Assembly: GCA_964390645.1 (NCBI GenBank)
Contig: CAYMLL010000005.1
Location: 1-64,000 of the forward strand
Reading direction: 5' to 3'
DNA length: 64,000 bases
Source of the DNA: CAYMLL01 sp964390645
GTDB lineage: Bacteria; Planctomycetota; UBA8108
The position numbers were made by a program, and so were the translations under genes. The notes under the pieces were generated by a model that was not told where the DNA came from, ran no database searches, and worked only from the letters and a program-made list of their open reading frames with translations. Positions 28,349 through 37,871 of this stretch are shown here, one piece after another. Positions within the stretch are counted from its first letter, which is position 1. Every line of letters starts with the position of its first letter.

Positions 28349-29663
28349 ATGAATTGCACGGCACGTATGACAGCGCTGGTGGTATCGATGCTGTCAGTCG
28401 GCACGCCGCCGGGTTCGGTGGCGCGCGCGGCGGACGGATGGCCTCAGTTCCTGGGGCCGACCGCCGATGGGGTCGCGGTCGGGGAGGGTATCGTGCGTTC
28501 CTGGAGCGAGAAGAGAAATGTCGTCTGGAAGACGCCGATTCACGATCGCGGCTGGTCGTCTCCGGTCGTCGAGGGCGATCGGGTCTGGCTGACGACGGCG
28601 ACGAGGGACGGCAGGAGTCTCTACGTCATCGGTGTCGACCGTGCGAGCGGCGCGGTGGTTCATGACCTGAAGCTCTTCGACGTCGAGAGTCCCCGCAAGA
28701 TCCACATTCTCAACAGCTACGCTTCACCGACGTCGATCCTCGAGGAGGGCCGTGTCTACGTTCACTTCGGGAGCTACGGAACGGCGTGCCTCGACACGCG
28801 GACGGCGAGGGTGCTGTGGACCCGTCGGGACCTCCCGTGTCATCACTGGCGCGGTCCGGGTTCGTCACTGGTTCTCTTCGGCGATCTCCTGATCGCTCAC
28901 TACGACGGATTCGACCACCAGTACGTCGTGGCGTTCGACAAGAAGACCGGCAAGACNNNNNNNNNNGCCACAAGACCCCCGGCACGCCGGGGTGGACCCC
29001 CCATCGAGGGAAGACTTCGGCGGCTCGGACAACGGTGATCACAAGAAGGCCTTCTCGACTCCGACGATCATCGAGGTGGCCGGCAAACCGCAGCTCATCA
29101 GTCCCGGCTCCCGAGCCGCGATGAGCTACGATCCGTACACCGGCCGGGAGCTCTGGACCGTGGAGTTTCGATCCTTTTCGAGCACCGCGAGACCTCTCTT
29201 CGGGCACGGGCTGGTCTACATCAATACCGGCTTCCCGCGAGCCGAGATCATCGCCGTGCGCCCGGACGGCGAGGGCGACGTCTCGAAGACGCACATCGAG
29301 TGGACAGCGCGGCGGGGCATCGGGTCGAAGCCCTCCGGGGTCCTGGTCAAAGACCTGATCTATGTCGTTACCGACAAGGGCGGTGTTGCGAGCTGTCTCG
29401 ACGCGAAGACCGGCAAGCAGGTGTGGTCACACCGTCTCGGCGGCGGACAGCACTCCTCCTCGGTGCTCTACGCGGACGGTGCGGTCTACTTCTTCAGCCA
29501 CGACGGGCCGGCCCATGTGATCCGGGCGGGTCGCGAGTTCGAGCTGCTGCACACGAATGAGCTCGACGACGGCTTCATGGCGTCGCCCGCAGTCGCGGGC
29601 AAGTCCATCTTCCTGCGGACCCGGTCCCACCTCTACCGCATCGAGCGTCGAGAGAGCCCTTAG
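28349..29663 (+). CDS. Secreted PQQ-type beta-propeller (BamB-like) protein, interrupted by a false gap
   Basis: It starts at ATG 28349 behind a GAGGG. A signal peptide (TALVVSMLSVGTPPGSVARA) leads into propeller blades typical of planctomycete PQQ-like proteins: 'WPQFLGPTADGVA', 'WKTPIHDRGWSSPVVEGDRV' and 'VAFDKKTGKT' before the gap. After it come 'SDNGDHKKAFSTPTIIEV', 'YDPYTGRELWTVEF' and 'CLDAKTGKQVWSHRLGGGQ'. Ns at 28957-28966 coincide with a frame change: the sequence just right of the Ns (peptide HKTPGTPGW) is a corrupted copy of DKKTGKT on the left. The true gene is therefore probably one continuous frame of about 430 residues. These propellers bind ligands or scaffold complexes; the quinone-binding residues of true dehydrogenases are not evident. 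Confidence 0.8.
28957..28966. other. False gap (N10) with near-duplicate flank
   Basis: Left flank caagaagaccggcaagac and right flank caagacccccggcacgcc are error-related copies, the right one enriched in C. The reading frame shifts just to the right, within a C6 homopolymer region. Confidence 0.75.
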
Positions 29664-29720
29664 TCCGGCATGTCTCGCCGGTCTCGTGACTTCGCGGCAG
29701 GAAGCGGTGAGACATCCGGA
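29664..29720. terminator. Long stem-loop immediately after the propeller gene, between convergent genes
   Basis: tccgg-c-atgtctcgccg (29664-29680) pairs with cggtgagacat-ccgga (29705-29720). This gives about 16 pairs with one bulge and one G-T wobble, starting at the base after the stop codon. It probably terminates or protects the plus-strand transcript. No T-tract follows. Confidence 0.5.
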
Positions 29721-29797
29721 CTGGCCTCGAGCTCTCCTCTCGCTCCGCTGCGTCTTGCTGCGAGGCGGCTGAATCGCGGTGAGCCGGGCAGTCCGGA

Positions 29798-32700
29798 TCA
29801 GAGCCTGCACATCTCCGAGCAGCCTTCCAGGCGGATGCACTCCCCGCCGAGCACCGGCTCCAGCCCTCCCTGGAAGAGGTAGCGCAGCAGGTGGACCGCG
29901 TCGGTGATGTTGACATCGGCGTCGCCGTTGACATCGAGGACCGCCAGGTTGCCGCTCTCGTTGAGCAGCCCCTCGCAGGGAAGCGGCATCGCCGAGCCCT
30001 GGAAGAGGCGATTGAGCAGCGAGACCGCATCGGCGATCGTCACCTCTCCGTCGCTGTTGTCGTCTCCCGGACGGATGCCTCCCGGGGTCGTCACGTCGCT
30101 CGCGACGATGAGCATGTGGAAGCTGTCGACCGCGCCGTCATCGTCCGTGACCCGGAGCGTGACCTCGTGCTCCCCGGCGGTCTCGAAGAGGTGGGTCACA
30201 CGGGACTCGCTCGAGGTGGCACCATCGCCGAGGTCCCAGTCGTGACCGGCGATCGAGCCGTCGACGTCGCTCGAGAGCGACGCGTCGAAGGTGACCTCGA
30301 AGGGCACGATTCCGGATGCCGGGCTGGCGGTGAACTCGGCGATCGGTGCGACGTTGCCGGTTGTCGCGCTGACGCTGTTGCGAGCTCCCGGCGTGCCGCC
30401 GAGCGTCCGGGACGCCGCCCAGTTCTCCGGCTCGTTGCCGTGGCTCGTCGCGGATACCCGCTCCAGCGAAGGCCCGTCGCCGTCGGCGCTGTTCGGCCAC
30501 TGCCCGTCGTCGTCGTAGCGGACCCGGTCGATCTCGACGAAGGCGACTTCGCCGTCTTCCTGGACCGAGGGCTCGAGGAGCGTCAGCCGCTCGCCGCCGT
30601 TGTCGAGCGAGCCGCCGGAGGGTCCGACCACGTCAGCGGATTCCCCGACGTCGAAGACCTCGCGGTAGTACGCTGGATCGCTGGCGACGACGACGACGTA
30701 GCCGCCGGCCGGAATCGACGCGCCGGGGGGAAACTCGAAGGGACCGTCGGCGCCTCGTCGCGAGAGCCCGCGAAGCTGCCAGCCGCGCCCGCCGGCCTCG
30801 TCGTGCAGGGAGATTTCGGCGTCGCCCGGGTTGTGGAGCTCGACGAACTCGTGATCTCCGTCGGCTGGATGGAAGTGGACCTCGTTGATGACGACGGGGC
30901 CGACGAGGGCCGGAGAGTTCGGCAGGCCCGCTCCGGTACGGAACTCCTCGAGGCTCGCCGGAGAGTCGGCGCCGAAGCTGCGTCGGCGCAGCGGCGCGAA
31001 GTCGACGCCGGCGCTCGTTCGCAGCCGACCGAAGGATACGCCTTCCTTCGCCGCGCGCACGTCGATGCCGACGATGTGGCCCGTGAGATCGCGAGTTGCG
31101 TTCGACGAGGAGAGGTACACCTGATCGCCGGCGGAGTCCAGCGAGAAGCTCCGCGCGGTGGCGGGCGCAGCGTTGAACTCGCCCTCGTAGACGACGAGGT
31201 GGCCGCCCGCCGGGATGACCGCTCCGTCGGGGATTCGAAACTTCTTCAGCGCCTCGAAGTTGTCGCGGTCGTCCGAGAGGAACCACCCGCCGACGTCGAT
31301 GTCGGAGGCCGTCGGGTTGAAGAGCTCGACCGCGTCCTCGAGAGGGCTCGTGCTGGCCGTCAGCACCTCGTTGATGAGAACGCGGCCCGTCGATGGCGCC
31401 GGGTCGACACGCCCGGGCGAGCCGAACGCGCCCGCGCTCGCGCGCCAGCTCTCGGGATCGTGCGGGTCCAGATCCCCGGTACGCGGCACGAGCGAGAACC
31501 CGAAGCCGTCGGGGCCGAGTGGCCAGAGGCCCTCGTCGTCGTAGGCGACATCGAGGATCATGTGGCCTTCCCCATCCTCGAGGGTGATGCGGTCACCTTC
31601 GTTGGCGAGACGACCCTCGTACTGGCCGGCGATGGCGACGCCGGGGTAGGCGCTCGCGAAAGCCTCCTCGTCGGCGACGAGCACCATCATCTCTCCGGAA
31701 TCGAGCAAGGCGTTGTCGACGAGCTCGATCTCGACGCCACGCGTCGCGCGCACGCCGCGCAGGTCGAAGGGGCCGGCGCCGACGTTGCGGATCTCGAGGA
31801 ACTCGAGCGCCTGGTCAGCCGGCGGGTTGTACATGATCTCCGTGACGCGCAGGTCGGCGAGCAGCTCGGGCACGTAGAACGTCGCCTCGGTTAGCGCGCT
31901 CCAGGTCGTGTTCTCGAGCACGCGCGCCTTGATGCGGATCCGGGGTCCGTCGAGGGAGATGGGACCGGCGTATTCGAAGGCGCTGGCGGAGACCTCGCCC
32001 GAGACCGGGACGCGTGGGTCGCTGCCGTCAACGGTGACGAGGATCGTTCCTTCGCCGGTGGTGGTGATCTCGAGAGAGCTGTCGATGTCGACTTCACCTG
32101 CTTCGAGCGAGAGGTCGGCCGTCGGGATCTCGGAGACCACACGCAGGCGGTTGAGCTGCGTGAGGACGGTCTGCGAGCGTCCCGGGAAGTAGGTTCGCAG
32201 CAGCCGGTTGAGCTCGGCCATCCACTCGCGATCGCGGGTGTACGGCGTGGCGCGGCGATTGTCCCCCCAGCGAGCGCACTCGAGGATGATCGCGGTGTCG
32301 ATCTCGCGGATGCGGTCCATGTAGCGTGCCGCGGGCCGGTTGTTCTGCGGGCTCTCCGGATCCCAGGCACGATTCTCGGGATCGACCCACAGGATGCCGC
32401 CCGGCCCGAAGTGCTTCGCGATGCGATCGGCGACGAGAAGACGGTAGTCGGGATTCGTCCGCAGTCGCTGGAAGATCTCGGTCGGGCTGTTGCTGTCGTT
32501 CCTCGTCGTCGAGTTCTCGTTCGGGCTCTTGAAGGTGTGCTCCGCGTCCCAGCTGTGAAAGCGGAAGATGCCGCCGGGCGCCCGACGGTGGCTGGCGTAC
32601 CAGTTGTGGTGGGCCCAGTCGGTGTTGCCCGTGTAGAAGTTGCAGATCATGTAGTCGACGTGTCCGGGCAGGTCGAGCTGCTGTCCGAGCGCCAGCAGCC

Positions 32701-35155
32701 GGTCGCCGTCGGCGCCCACCTGACGCACCGCTGCGATCATCGCCCCCCAGGCGTTCGGCGTTCCGTCGACCATCTGCGTGCCGGAGTGACGGGCCGCGTC
32801 CCACTCGGACTTCGGGCCGCCGTAGTGTTCCGACAGGAACGACGCGTCGGGTTTCTCGTGGACGTTGTAGAGCCCCCAGTAGAGGCCGTTGACGTAGAGG
32901 TTCATGAAGCGCCCCTGCGGGCCGAGGTTGCCGGTGAGGATTTGCAGGTCGCTGACGACCTGATCGCGCACGTACTGGAGCTGCACGCGCTGTCCGTGAT
33001 CCGGGTGACTCAGGACCAGGTTGAGCCCGGCGTCGAGGACGAGCGTGTCGAAGCGCGACACGGGCCAGTCCGGAAAGACGCTGTAGTTCAGCTTCGTGCT
33101 GCCGTAGTCTCCCTTGAACAGCAGGCGCATCGACAGCTTCGGCGACTTCCAGTTGTTCGTGCTGCTGCCTCCCTGGATGCGGAGGCCACAGTCGATCTGC
33201 ACGCCCTCCTTGCCGTCGCCGTTGATGAACTCGGCCGAGCAGGCGCGCTCCCAGCGGATGCCGGACTGCGACCCGTTCGCGTAGATGCCGCGCGTGCGCC
33301 CGAGAAAGTCCTCGGGGTCCATCACGATACTGAGCGTCGGAATCGAGACCAGCCCCTCGGTCGCGCGAGAGACGACCTCCTCCGTGTCGAGGACCTGCGG
33401 GTCCATCTCGTAGTCGGCCGCTGTCGTGCTCCCGTTGCCCCACACCGTCGGCCAGCCGGTCGGCCGCCGCGGCTGCGCCAGCACGTGCTCCGGGAAGAGG
33501 TAGCTGAAGGTCGAGACCCTCGAGGGCAGGAAGCCGTCGCGGTACGCGACCGCCCGCACCGTGATCACGCCTCGGTCCGCCGTTCCCGCGATCCCGATGG
33601 GGCCCTCGTAGAGGAGCCCTTCGCTCGCGGTCGGCCACGTGCCGTCGAGTGTGTAGCGGACGCTTGCGTCAGGTGTCGGCGACCGCAGCGTGAGCTCGAA
33701 CGGTGTGTTGTGGAACCCGCGCTCGTGGCTCGCGCAGGGGGCTTGCGTCAGTCCCGAGTAGGCGGCTCCCTCGCTGTTCGGGCTGCCCGGTGTCGGCTCC
33801 TCGAAGTAGAGTCTCCGGCCGTCGGCACCGGTGCCCCAGGAGAGATCGGGACGCTGCGGCGGATAGGTCGGATCGAAGGCCGAGACGAGCTCACGCGGCA
33901 CGTTCGCCGAGTAGAGGCCGAGAAACTCACCGTCGAGGTCGAGGCGGAAGCTCGTGTGCAGGCGGCCGCTCCCGTCCGGCTCGGTGAGGTTCGCGCCGGA
34001 GGCGACGACGACGAGATACTCGCCGGGCCCGAGGACGATGTTCGGGAAGACCCACTTGTCCTCGTCGAGGGGATCGTCCGACAGCGACCAGCCGCCGAGG
34101 TCGGCCGGCTCGTCGCCACCGTTGACGATCTCGATCCAGTCCGAAGTCCGGGTCGATCCTTCGAGGGGGATGTTGAGATTCGATGCGAGAATCTCGTTGA
34201 TGTCGAGGTCCGCCGGAGGCGCGTCCGGGTCGACCGTGTAGGTCCAGCTGTCGCCCTCGAACGCGTTCACCGCGAGCGCGAGGTCACGGATGCCGTGGTT
34301 CGCCGCGAAGGTCACCGCCACCTCGCCGGGGGCAACGTCGTCGAAGGAGAACATATACGGTCCGGCCTCGCTCCCGTCGAGCGCTGCGGCCGGCACTCCA
34401 TTGATCAGCAGGTCCGTCGCGTCGACTCCCGCGACCGGCTCGTCGAACGCGATCCGGACCGCGGAGAGCCCGCGGACCGTGGTGCCGCGTCCGGGCGCCG
34501 TGAACCGGATGCCGGGAGCGGTCTCGTCGGGGCCGAACGGATCGATGAGCTCGACGTCGATCTTGAAGTCGTTGCTCGACATGCTGACGTTCAGGCCCTG
34601 AACGGCGACGACGTTCCGGCCGACGACGAGCATCTCCCGCGGGTTCTCGATGACGAATGTCTGGTAGTTGCCGGACTCGCGGCCCCGCCGCGCGCGCGTC
34701 TCGAAGTTGATCGGGTCGGCCGGCTCGCCGCGCACGTTCTCGCGGATTGCCGGGACCCCGTTGATCCAGAGGGCAAAACCGTCGTCGTAGTCGGCGTTGA
34801 CGTGGAGCTCGAAGACCTCGGCGAGGCTCTCGACCTGGAACTCGCGGCGCAGGTAGACGCCGACGTAGCTGCCGCGCATCGGTGGATCGCGCTCGGCGAG
34901 ATCGGTCCCGAAGGGGCCGTCGGCGTACCCCAGCGGGGCCAGCAAGAGCTCCCACGCGGAGTCATCGAAGTCCGGCTGGCGCCAGCTCCCTGCCTCGCCG
35001 CCGGGATCCTCGATCGCCGGCAGGAAGCGCCATCGGGATCCGCGCGACACGTGGACGATCTCGTCGGCTCCGAGTCGTGCCGCGTCGGCGGCGAGGATCC
35101 CGCCGAGGGCGATGCCGGTGAGAAGACGAAGGGACCAGCGGCTCGTCGACAACAC
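29798..35155 (-). CDS. Giant secreted CotH kinase-like protein with lamin-tail, PKD and dockerin-like domains
   Basis: The product has 1785 residues, starting at GTG (complement of 35153-35155) behind an AGGAG. Domain order is a signal peptide, then a galactose-binding-like domain (about 35-210, with 'FELHVNADYDDGFALWINGV'), an Ig-like domain (220-315) and lamin-tail domain 1 (318-430, 'INEILASN'). A chitobiase-like C-terminal domain (490-560, 'VRYTLDGTWPT') and the CotH domain (about 605-985) follow. Then come a second chitobiase-like repeat (near 1030), lamin-tail domains 2-4 (about 1100, 1257, 1420), PKD (about 1600-1690, 'WDLGDG') and a two-repeat dockerin-like tail ('GDDNSDGEVTIADAV', 'LDVNGDADVNITDAV'). 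CotH of spore coats phosphorylates proteins; whether this one is active is unknown. The calcium-binding repeats probably act in surface attachment, since no cohesin is seen. A sigma70-like promoter lies 75 bp upstream. Confidence 0.88.
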   Translation of the reverse strand: MLSTSRWSLRLLTGIALGGILAADAARLGADEIVHVSRGSRWRFLPAIEDPGGEAGSWRQPDFDDSAWELLLAPLGYADGPFGTDLAERDPPMRGSYVGVYLRREFQVESLAEVFELHVNADYDDGFALWINGVPAIRENVRGEPADPINFETRARRGRESGNYQTFVIENPREMLVVGRNVVAVQGLNVSMSSNDFKIDVELIDPFGPDETAPGIRFTAPGRGTTVRGLSAVRIAFDEPVAGVDATDLLINGVPAAALDGSEAGPYMFSFDDVAPGEVAVTFAANHGIRDLALAVNAFEGDSWTYTVDPDAPPADLDINEILASNLNIPLEGSTRTSDWIEIVNGGDEPADLGGWSLSDDPLDEDKWVFPNIVLGPGEYLVVVASGANLTEPDGSGRLHTSFRLDLDGEFLGLYSANVPRELVSAFDPTYPPQRPDLSWGTGADGRRLYFEEPTPGSPNSEGAAYSGLTQAPCASHERGFHNTPFELTLRSPTPDASVRYTLDGTWPTASEGLLYEGPIGIAGTADRGVITVRAVAYRDGFLPSRVSTFSYLFPEHVLAQPRRPTGWPTVWGNGSTTAADYEMDPQVLDTEEVVSRATEGLVSIPTLSIVMDPEDFLGRTRGIYANGSQSGIRWERACSAEFINGDGKEGVQIDCGLRIQGGSSTNNWKSPKLSMRLLFKGDYGSTKLNYSVFPDWPVSRFDTLVLDAGLNLVLSHPDHGQRVQLQYVRDQVVSDLQILTGNLGPQGRFMNLYVNGLYWGLYNVHEKPDASFLSEHYGGPKSEWDAARHSGTQMVDGTPNAWGAMIAAVRQVGADGDRLLALGQQLDLPGHVDYMICNFYTGNTDWAHHNWYASHRRAPGGIFRFHSWDAEHTFKSPNENSTTRNDSNSPTEIFQRLRTNPDYRLLVADRIAKHFGPGGILWVDPENRAWDPESPQNNRPAARYMDRIREIDTAIILECARWGDNRRATPYTRDREWMAELNRLLRTYFPGRSQTVLTQLNRLRVVSEIPTADLSLEAGEVDIDSSLEITTTGEGTILVTVDGSDPRVPVSGEVSASAFEYAGPISLDGPRIRIKARVLENTTWSALTEATFYVPELLADLRVTEIMYNPPADQALEFLEIRNVGAGPFDLRGVRATRGVEIELVDNALLDSGEMMVLVADEEAFASAYPGVAIAGQYEGRLANEGDRITLEDGEGHMILDVAYDDEGLWPLGPDGFGFSLVPRTGDLDPHDPESWRASAGAFGSPGRVDPAPSTGRVLINEVLTASTSPLEDAVELFNPTASDIDVGGWFLSDDRDNFEALKKFRIPDGAVIPAGGHLVVYEGEFNAAPATARSFSLDSAGDQVYLSSSNATRDLTGHIVGIDVRAAKEGVSFGRLRTSAGVDFAPLRRRSFGADSPASLEEFRTGAGLPNSPALVGPVVINEVHFHPADGDHEFVELHNPGDAEISLHDEAGGRGWQLRGLSRRGADGPFEFPPGASIPAGGYVVVVASDPAYYREVFDVGESADVVGPSGGSLDNGGERLTLLEPSVQEDGEVAFVEIDRVRYDDDGQWPNSADGDGPSLERVSATSHGNEPENWAASRTLGGTPGARNSVSATTGNVAPIAEFTASPASGIVPFEVTFDASLSSDVDGSIAGHDWDLGDGATSSESRVTHLFETAGEHEVTLRVTDDDGAVDSFHMLIVASDVTTPGGIRPGDDNSDGEVTIADAVSLLNRLFQGSAMPLPCEGLLNESGNLAVLDVNGDADVNITDAVHLLRYLFQGGLEPVLGGECIRLEGCSEMCRL

Positions 35156-35482
35156 GGATTCTTCTCCTTTGCGGTCTGCCTGAGCCCGGGAGGCTTTGCC
35201 AGTGATACGAGACCTCTTCCCGACCTTCGATTCTATCCTGTCGCGGGGCGCCGTGTCAGGTGTCGATCTGTGGCTTGAGAATCACGGGCAGGAAGAACAC
35301 GTGGAGAAACGCGAGACGTGACGGTCCGTGCGGGTTACAGTCGCGGCTCGACAGCTCGTCCCCTCGAGATCGGCTCGTGGGAAGGAGCGCGGCCATCGTG
35401 GGAGGAGGAGACCGGTGGACGCCCGGGACGACGTCGAGAAGCGGGTCGTGCGAGGGTCGGGCGGGCCGTGGCGGCAAGCGCC
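35156..35482. other. 327-bp intergenic region between divergent genes
   Basis: It holds a good minus-strand promoter for the CotH gene (separate entry) and the AGGAG ribosome-binding site at 35162-35170. Nothing equally convincing is visible for the plus-strand acylase gene; the acylase frame is open back to 35318 but that part looks non-coding. No RNA gene seen. Confidence 0.6.
35230..35259 (-). promoter_or_regulatory. Sigma70-like promoter of the giant CotH gene
   Basis: On the minus strand, CTGACA (complement of 35254-35259), an 18-bp spacer, then TAGAAT (complement of 35230-35235): five of six consensus bases in each box. The predicted start point is near 35222, giving a leader of about 65-70 nt before the AGGAG and GTG start. 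Confidence 0.6.
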
Positions 35483-37864
35483 ATGAGACTCGCCCGGATG
35501 CTGCTTCGTCTCCTGCTCGGTCGTCGTCTACCGCTGACGCGCGGCCGCCTCCGGGTCGAGGGTGTTCACGCCGACGTCGAGATCCGGCGGGACACCTGGG
35601 GCGTTCCGCACATCCGCGCGCAGAGTGACGAGGACGCATGGCTCGCTCTGGGCTTCTGTCACGGGCAGGACCGCTCCTTCCAGATCGAGTCGATCCTCCG
35701 CTTCGCACGGGGTACGCTCTCGGAGATCGTCGGGACGGACGCGTTGCCCGTCGACCGTCTGTCGCGACGCATCGGTTTTCACCATGCGGCGCGTCGCGCG
35801 CTCGAGGTGCAGCAAGAGGACGTGCGGTCGGTCATCGACGCCTACGTTCGTGGGATCAACGCGGGACGCGAGATCGGCCTGCGTCGACGTCCGCACGAGC
35901 TGGTCTTCCTGCGCAGCAAGCCCTCGACCTACCGTGCGGTCGACGCCGCCTCGGTCTTGCCCCTGATGTCGTTTCTCCTGGGGTCCAACTGGGATGCCGA
36001 GATCGCGCGCTGGAGGATCCTGCTCGCCGATGGACCGGAGGCGGTGAAGGCGCTGGATCCTTCGCCCTACCCCTGCGACTTCGGTGTCACCAGCCCGCCC
36101 GGAGTCGAGGCGGGGCCGGTGGTCGATCGGCTGTCGCGAGATCTCGAGACGCTGGCGCACTACTTTCCCCCCGGCGGCGCATCGAACAGCTGGGTGGTCG
36201 CGGGATCGAGGACACGCAGCGGACGTCCGATCGTCGCCAACGCCCCCCACCTGGCCCGGGTCCTGCGTTCGCCGTGGTATCTCGCGCACATCGAGACGCC
36301 GACCTGGTCCTGCGCGGGAGCGTCCTTCGTCGGCGGACCGGGCATCAGCGTCGGGCACAACGCGCACGGTGCGTGGGGCGTGACGTCGGGGTTCGTCGAC
36401 AACACCGATCTCTTCATCGAGCAGATCGGTCCGGACGGGTGCTCCGTGCGCGGTCCGGACGGGTTCCAGCTGTGTCCCGTGCGCCGGGAGACGATCTCGG
36501 TCCGGGGCGCGAAGGCCGTGCAGGAGGACGTTCTCGAGACCCCGCGTGGTCCGATCGTCTCGCCGGCGCTGCGCGGCGAGGAGCACGCGATCTCGCTGCG
36601 GGCCGTGTGGCTCGATCCGCTGCCCATCCGCGGAACTCTCGGCGTTCACGCCGCGCGCGACCTCGACGGCTTCCGCGAGCTCTTTCGTGACTGGCCGACG
36701 CTGCCGATCAGCCTCGTATGGGGCGAGGACTCGGGCCGCATCGGCTGGCAGCTCGCCGGCGCGGCACCGAGGCGCCGCACCGGCTGGGGGACCGTTCCAC
36801 TCCCCGGCTGGCTCCCCGGGAGCGGCTGGGAGGACGAGCACGTCCCCTTCGAGGACATGCCGTTTCTCGACTCGCCACCGGGCGGTGTCATCGCGACCGC
36901 GAACAGCGCCCCGCGGTCGCCTGACGAGGAGCCCTTCCTCGGCGCCGACTTCCTCGACAGCTACCTGATGCAGCGCATCTACGAGGCGCTCGACATGCGC
37001 CGTGACTGGGACGTCGACGGCATGCTCGAGCTGCAGACCGACGTTCACTGCGTCCCGTGGCGGGAGCTGCGCGGGCGAGTGCTCGCGGCCTGTGACGGGG
37101 AGCCGGAGCTGCAAGGCCCGGTGACGATGTTGCGCGACTGGGACGGGCAGATCTCCGTCGACTCGTCGGCCGCGACCCTCTACGAGGTTCTCGTCGCGGC
37201 GCTGTGCCTGCGGGTTGCCGGCGCCGAGGCGCCGGTGTCTGTCGAGTTCGCGCTCGGTCGCGGTGTTCACCCGATCATGCCGCACACGCTCCTGGTCGCC
37301 CGGCGCGTCGGCCACCTGGTTCGCGTGTTGCGCGAGGAGCCGTCGAGTCGCATCGACGCGAGCTGGGACGAGGTCATCCGCGAGGCTCTCGGTGACGCAT
37401 GCCGGGAGCTGATCTCGCGCTTTGGCGCGCGACCTTCGCGATGGACCTGGGGCAGAGTCCGCGGCGTCCACTTCCGCCACGCGTTCGGCGATGTGAAGAC
37501 GTTGGCGCCGATCTTCAACCGGGGGCCCTACGCGATGGGCGGCGACGCCAACACGGTCGCCCAGTCGGCGGTCGATTTGCTCTCGCCGTTCGGCCCGGCT
37601 CTCTTCATTCCGTCCTTGAGAATGGTCGCGGAGGTCGGAGACTGGAACGCGTGCCGGTTCGTGCTTCCCGGCGGCCAGTCCGGCAATCCGCTGTCGCGCC
37701 ATTACGACGATCAGCTCGACCTGTGGCTCGGCGGCGAGGCGCTGCCGATGTCCTGGGCGCGAGCCGCGGTCGAGGAGGCGACAGTCGACACGCTGGTCCT
37801 GTCGAGAGGTCCGGGCCCGATCTCGGACATGGAGACGTCGGATTTCGACAACGCGATGAGATGA
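35483..37864 (+). CDS. Penicillin acylase (N-terminal nucleophile hydrolase) family protein
   Basis: The product has 793 residues from ATG 35483, chosen because the family N-terminal block begins right after it: 'VHADVEIRRDTWGVPHI', then 'EDAWLALGFCHGQDR'. The N-terminal roughly 233 residues form the alpha-chain region. The autocatalytic site is 'GGASNSWVVAGSRT', with Ser234 as the expected nucleophile exposed by self-cleavage. The beta chain follows with 'GRPIVANAPHL', 'GISVGHNAHGAWGVT' and 'MGGDANTV'. The family deacylates amides such as beta-lactams, acyl-homoserine lactones or lipopeptides; the substrate here is unknown. The N-terminus has a hydrophobic patch (MLLRLLLG) but no convincing signal peptide, which is odd for a family usually exported. 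A HEAT-propeller gene follows after 7 bp. Confidence 0.88.
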   Translation: MRLARMLLRLLLGRRLPLTRGRLRVEGVHADVEIRRDTWGVPHIRAQSDEDAWLALGFCHGQDRSFQIESILRFARGTLSEIVGTDALPVDRLSRRIGFHHAARRALEVQQEDVRSVIDAYVRGINAGREIGLRRRPHELVFLRSKPSTYRAVDAASVLPLMSFLLGSNWDAEIARWRILLADGPEAVKALDPSPYPCDFGVTSPPGVEAGPVVDRLSRDLETLAHYFPPGGASNSWVVAGSRTRSGRPIVANAPHLARVLRSPWYLAHIETPTWSCAGASFVGGPGISVGHNAHGAWGVTSGFVDNTDLFIEQIGPDGCSVRGPDGFQLCPVRRETISVRGAKAVQEDVLETPRGPIVSPALRGEEHAISLRAVWLDPLPIRGTLGVHAARDLDGFRELFRDWPTLPISLVWGEDSGRIGWQLAGAAPRRRTGWGTVPLPGWLPGSGWEDEHVPFEDMPFLDSPPGGVIATANSAPRSPDEEPFLGADFLDSYLMQRIYEALDMRRDWDVDGMLELQTDVHCVPWRELRGRVLAACDGEPELQGPVTMLRDWDGQISVDSSAATLYEVLVAALCLRVAGAEAPVSVEFALGRGVHPIMPHTLLVARRVGHLVRVLREEPSSRIDASWDEVIREALGDACRELISRFGARPSRWTWGRVRGVHFRHAFGDVKTLAPIFNRGPYAMGGDANTVAQSAVDLLSPFGPALFIPSLRMVAEVGDWNACRFVLPGGQSGNPLSRHYDDQLDLWLGGEALPMSWARAAVEEATVDTLVLSRGPGPISDMETSDFDNAMR

Positions 37865-37871
37865 GCGCACC

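Noticed and set aside
29891..35278. Long plus-strand frames (667 and 955 codons) opposite the giant CotH gene
   Set aside because: Composition is Arg/Asp/Val-biased with no domain or signal; the minus strand has a complete multidomain protein with promoter and ribosome site.
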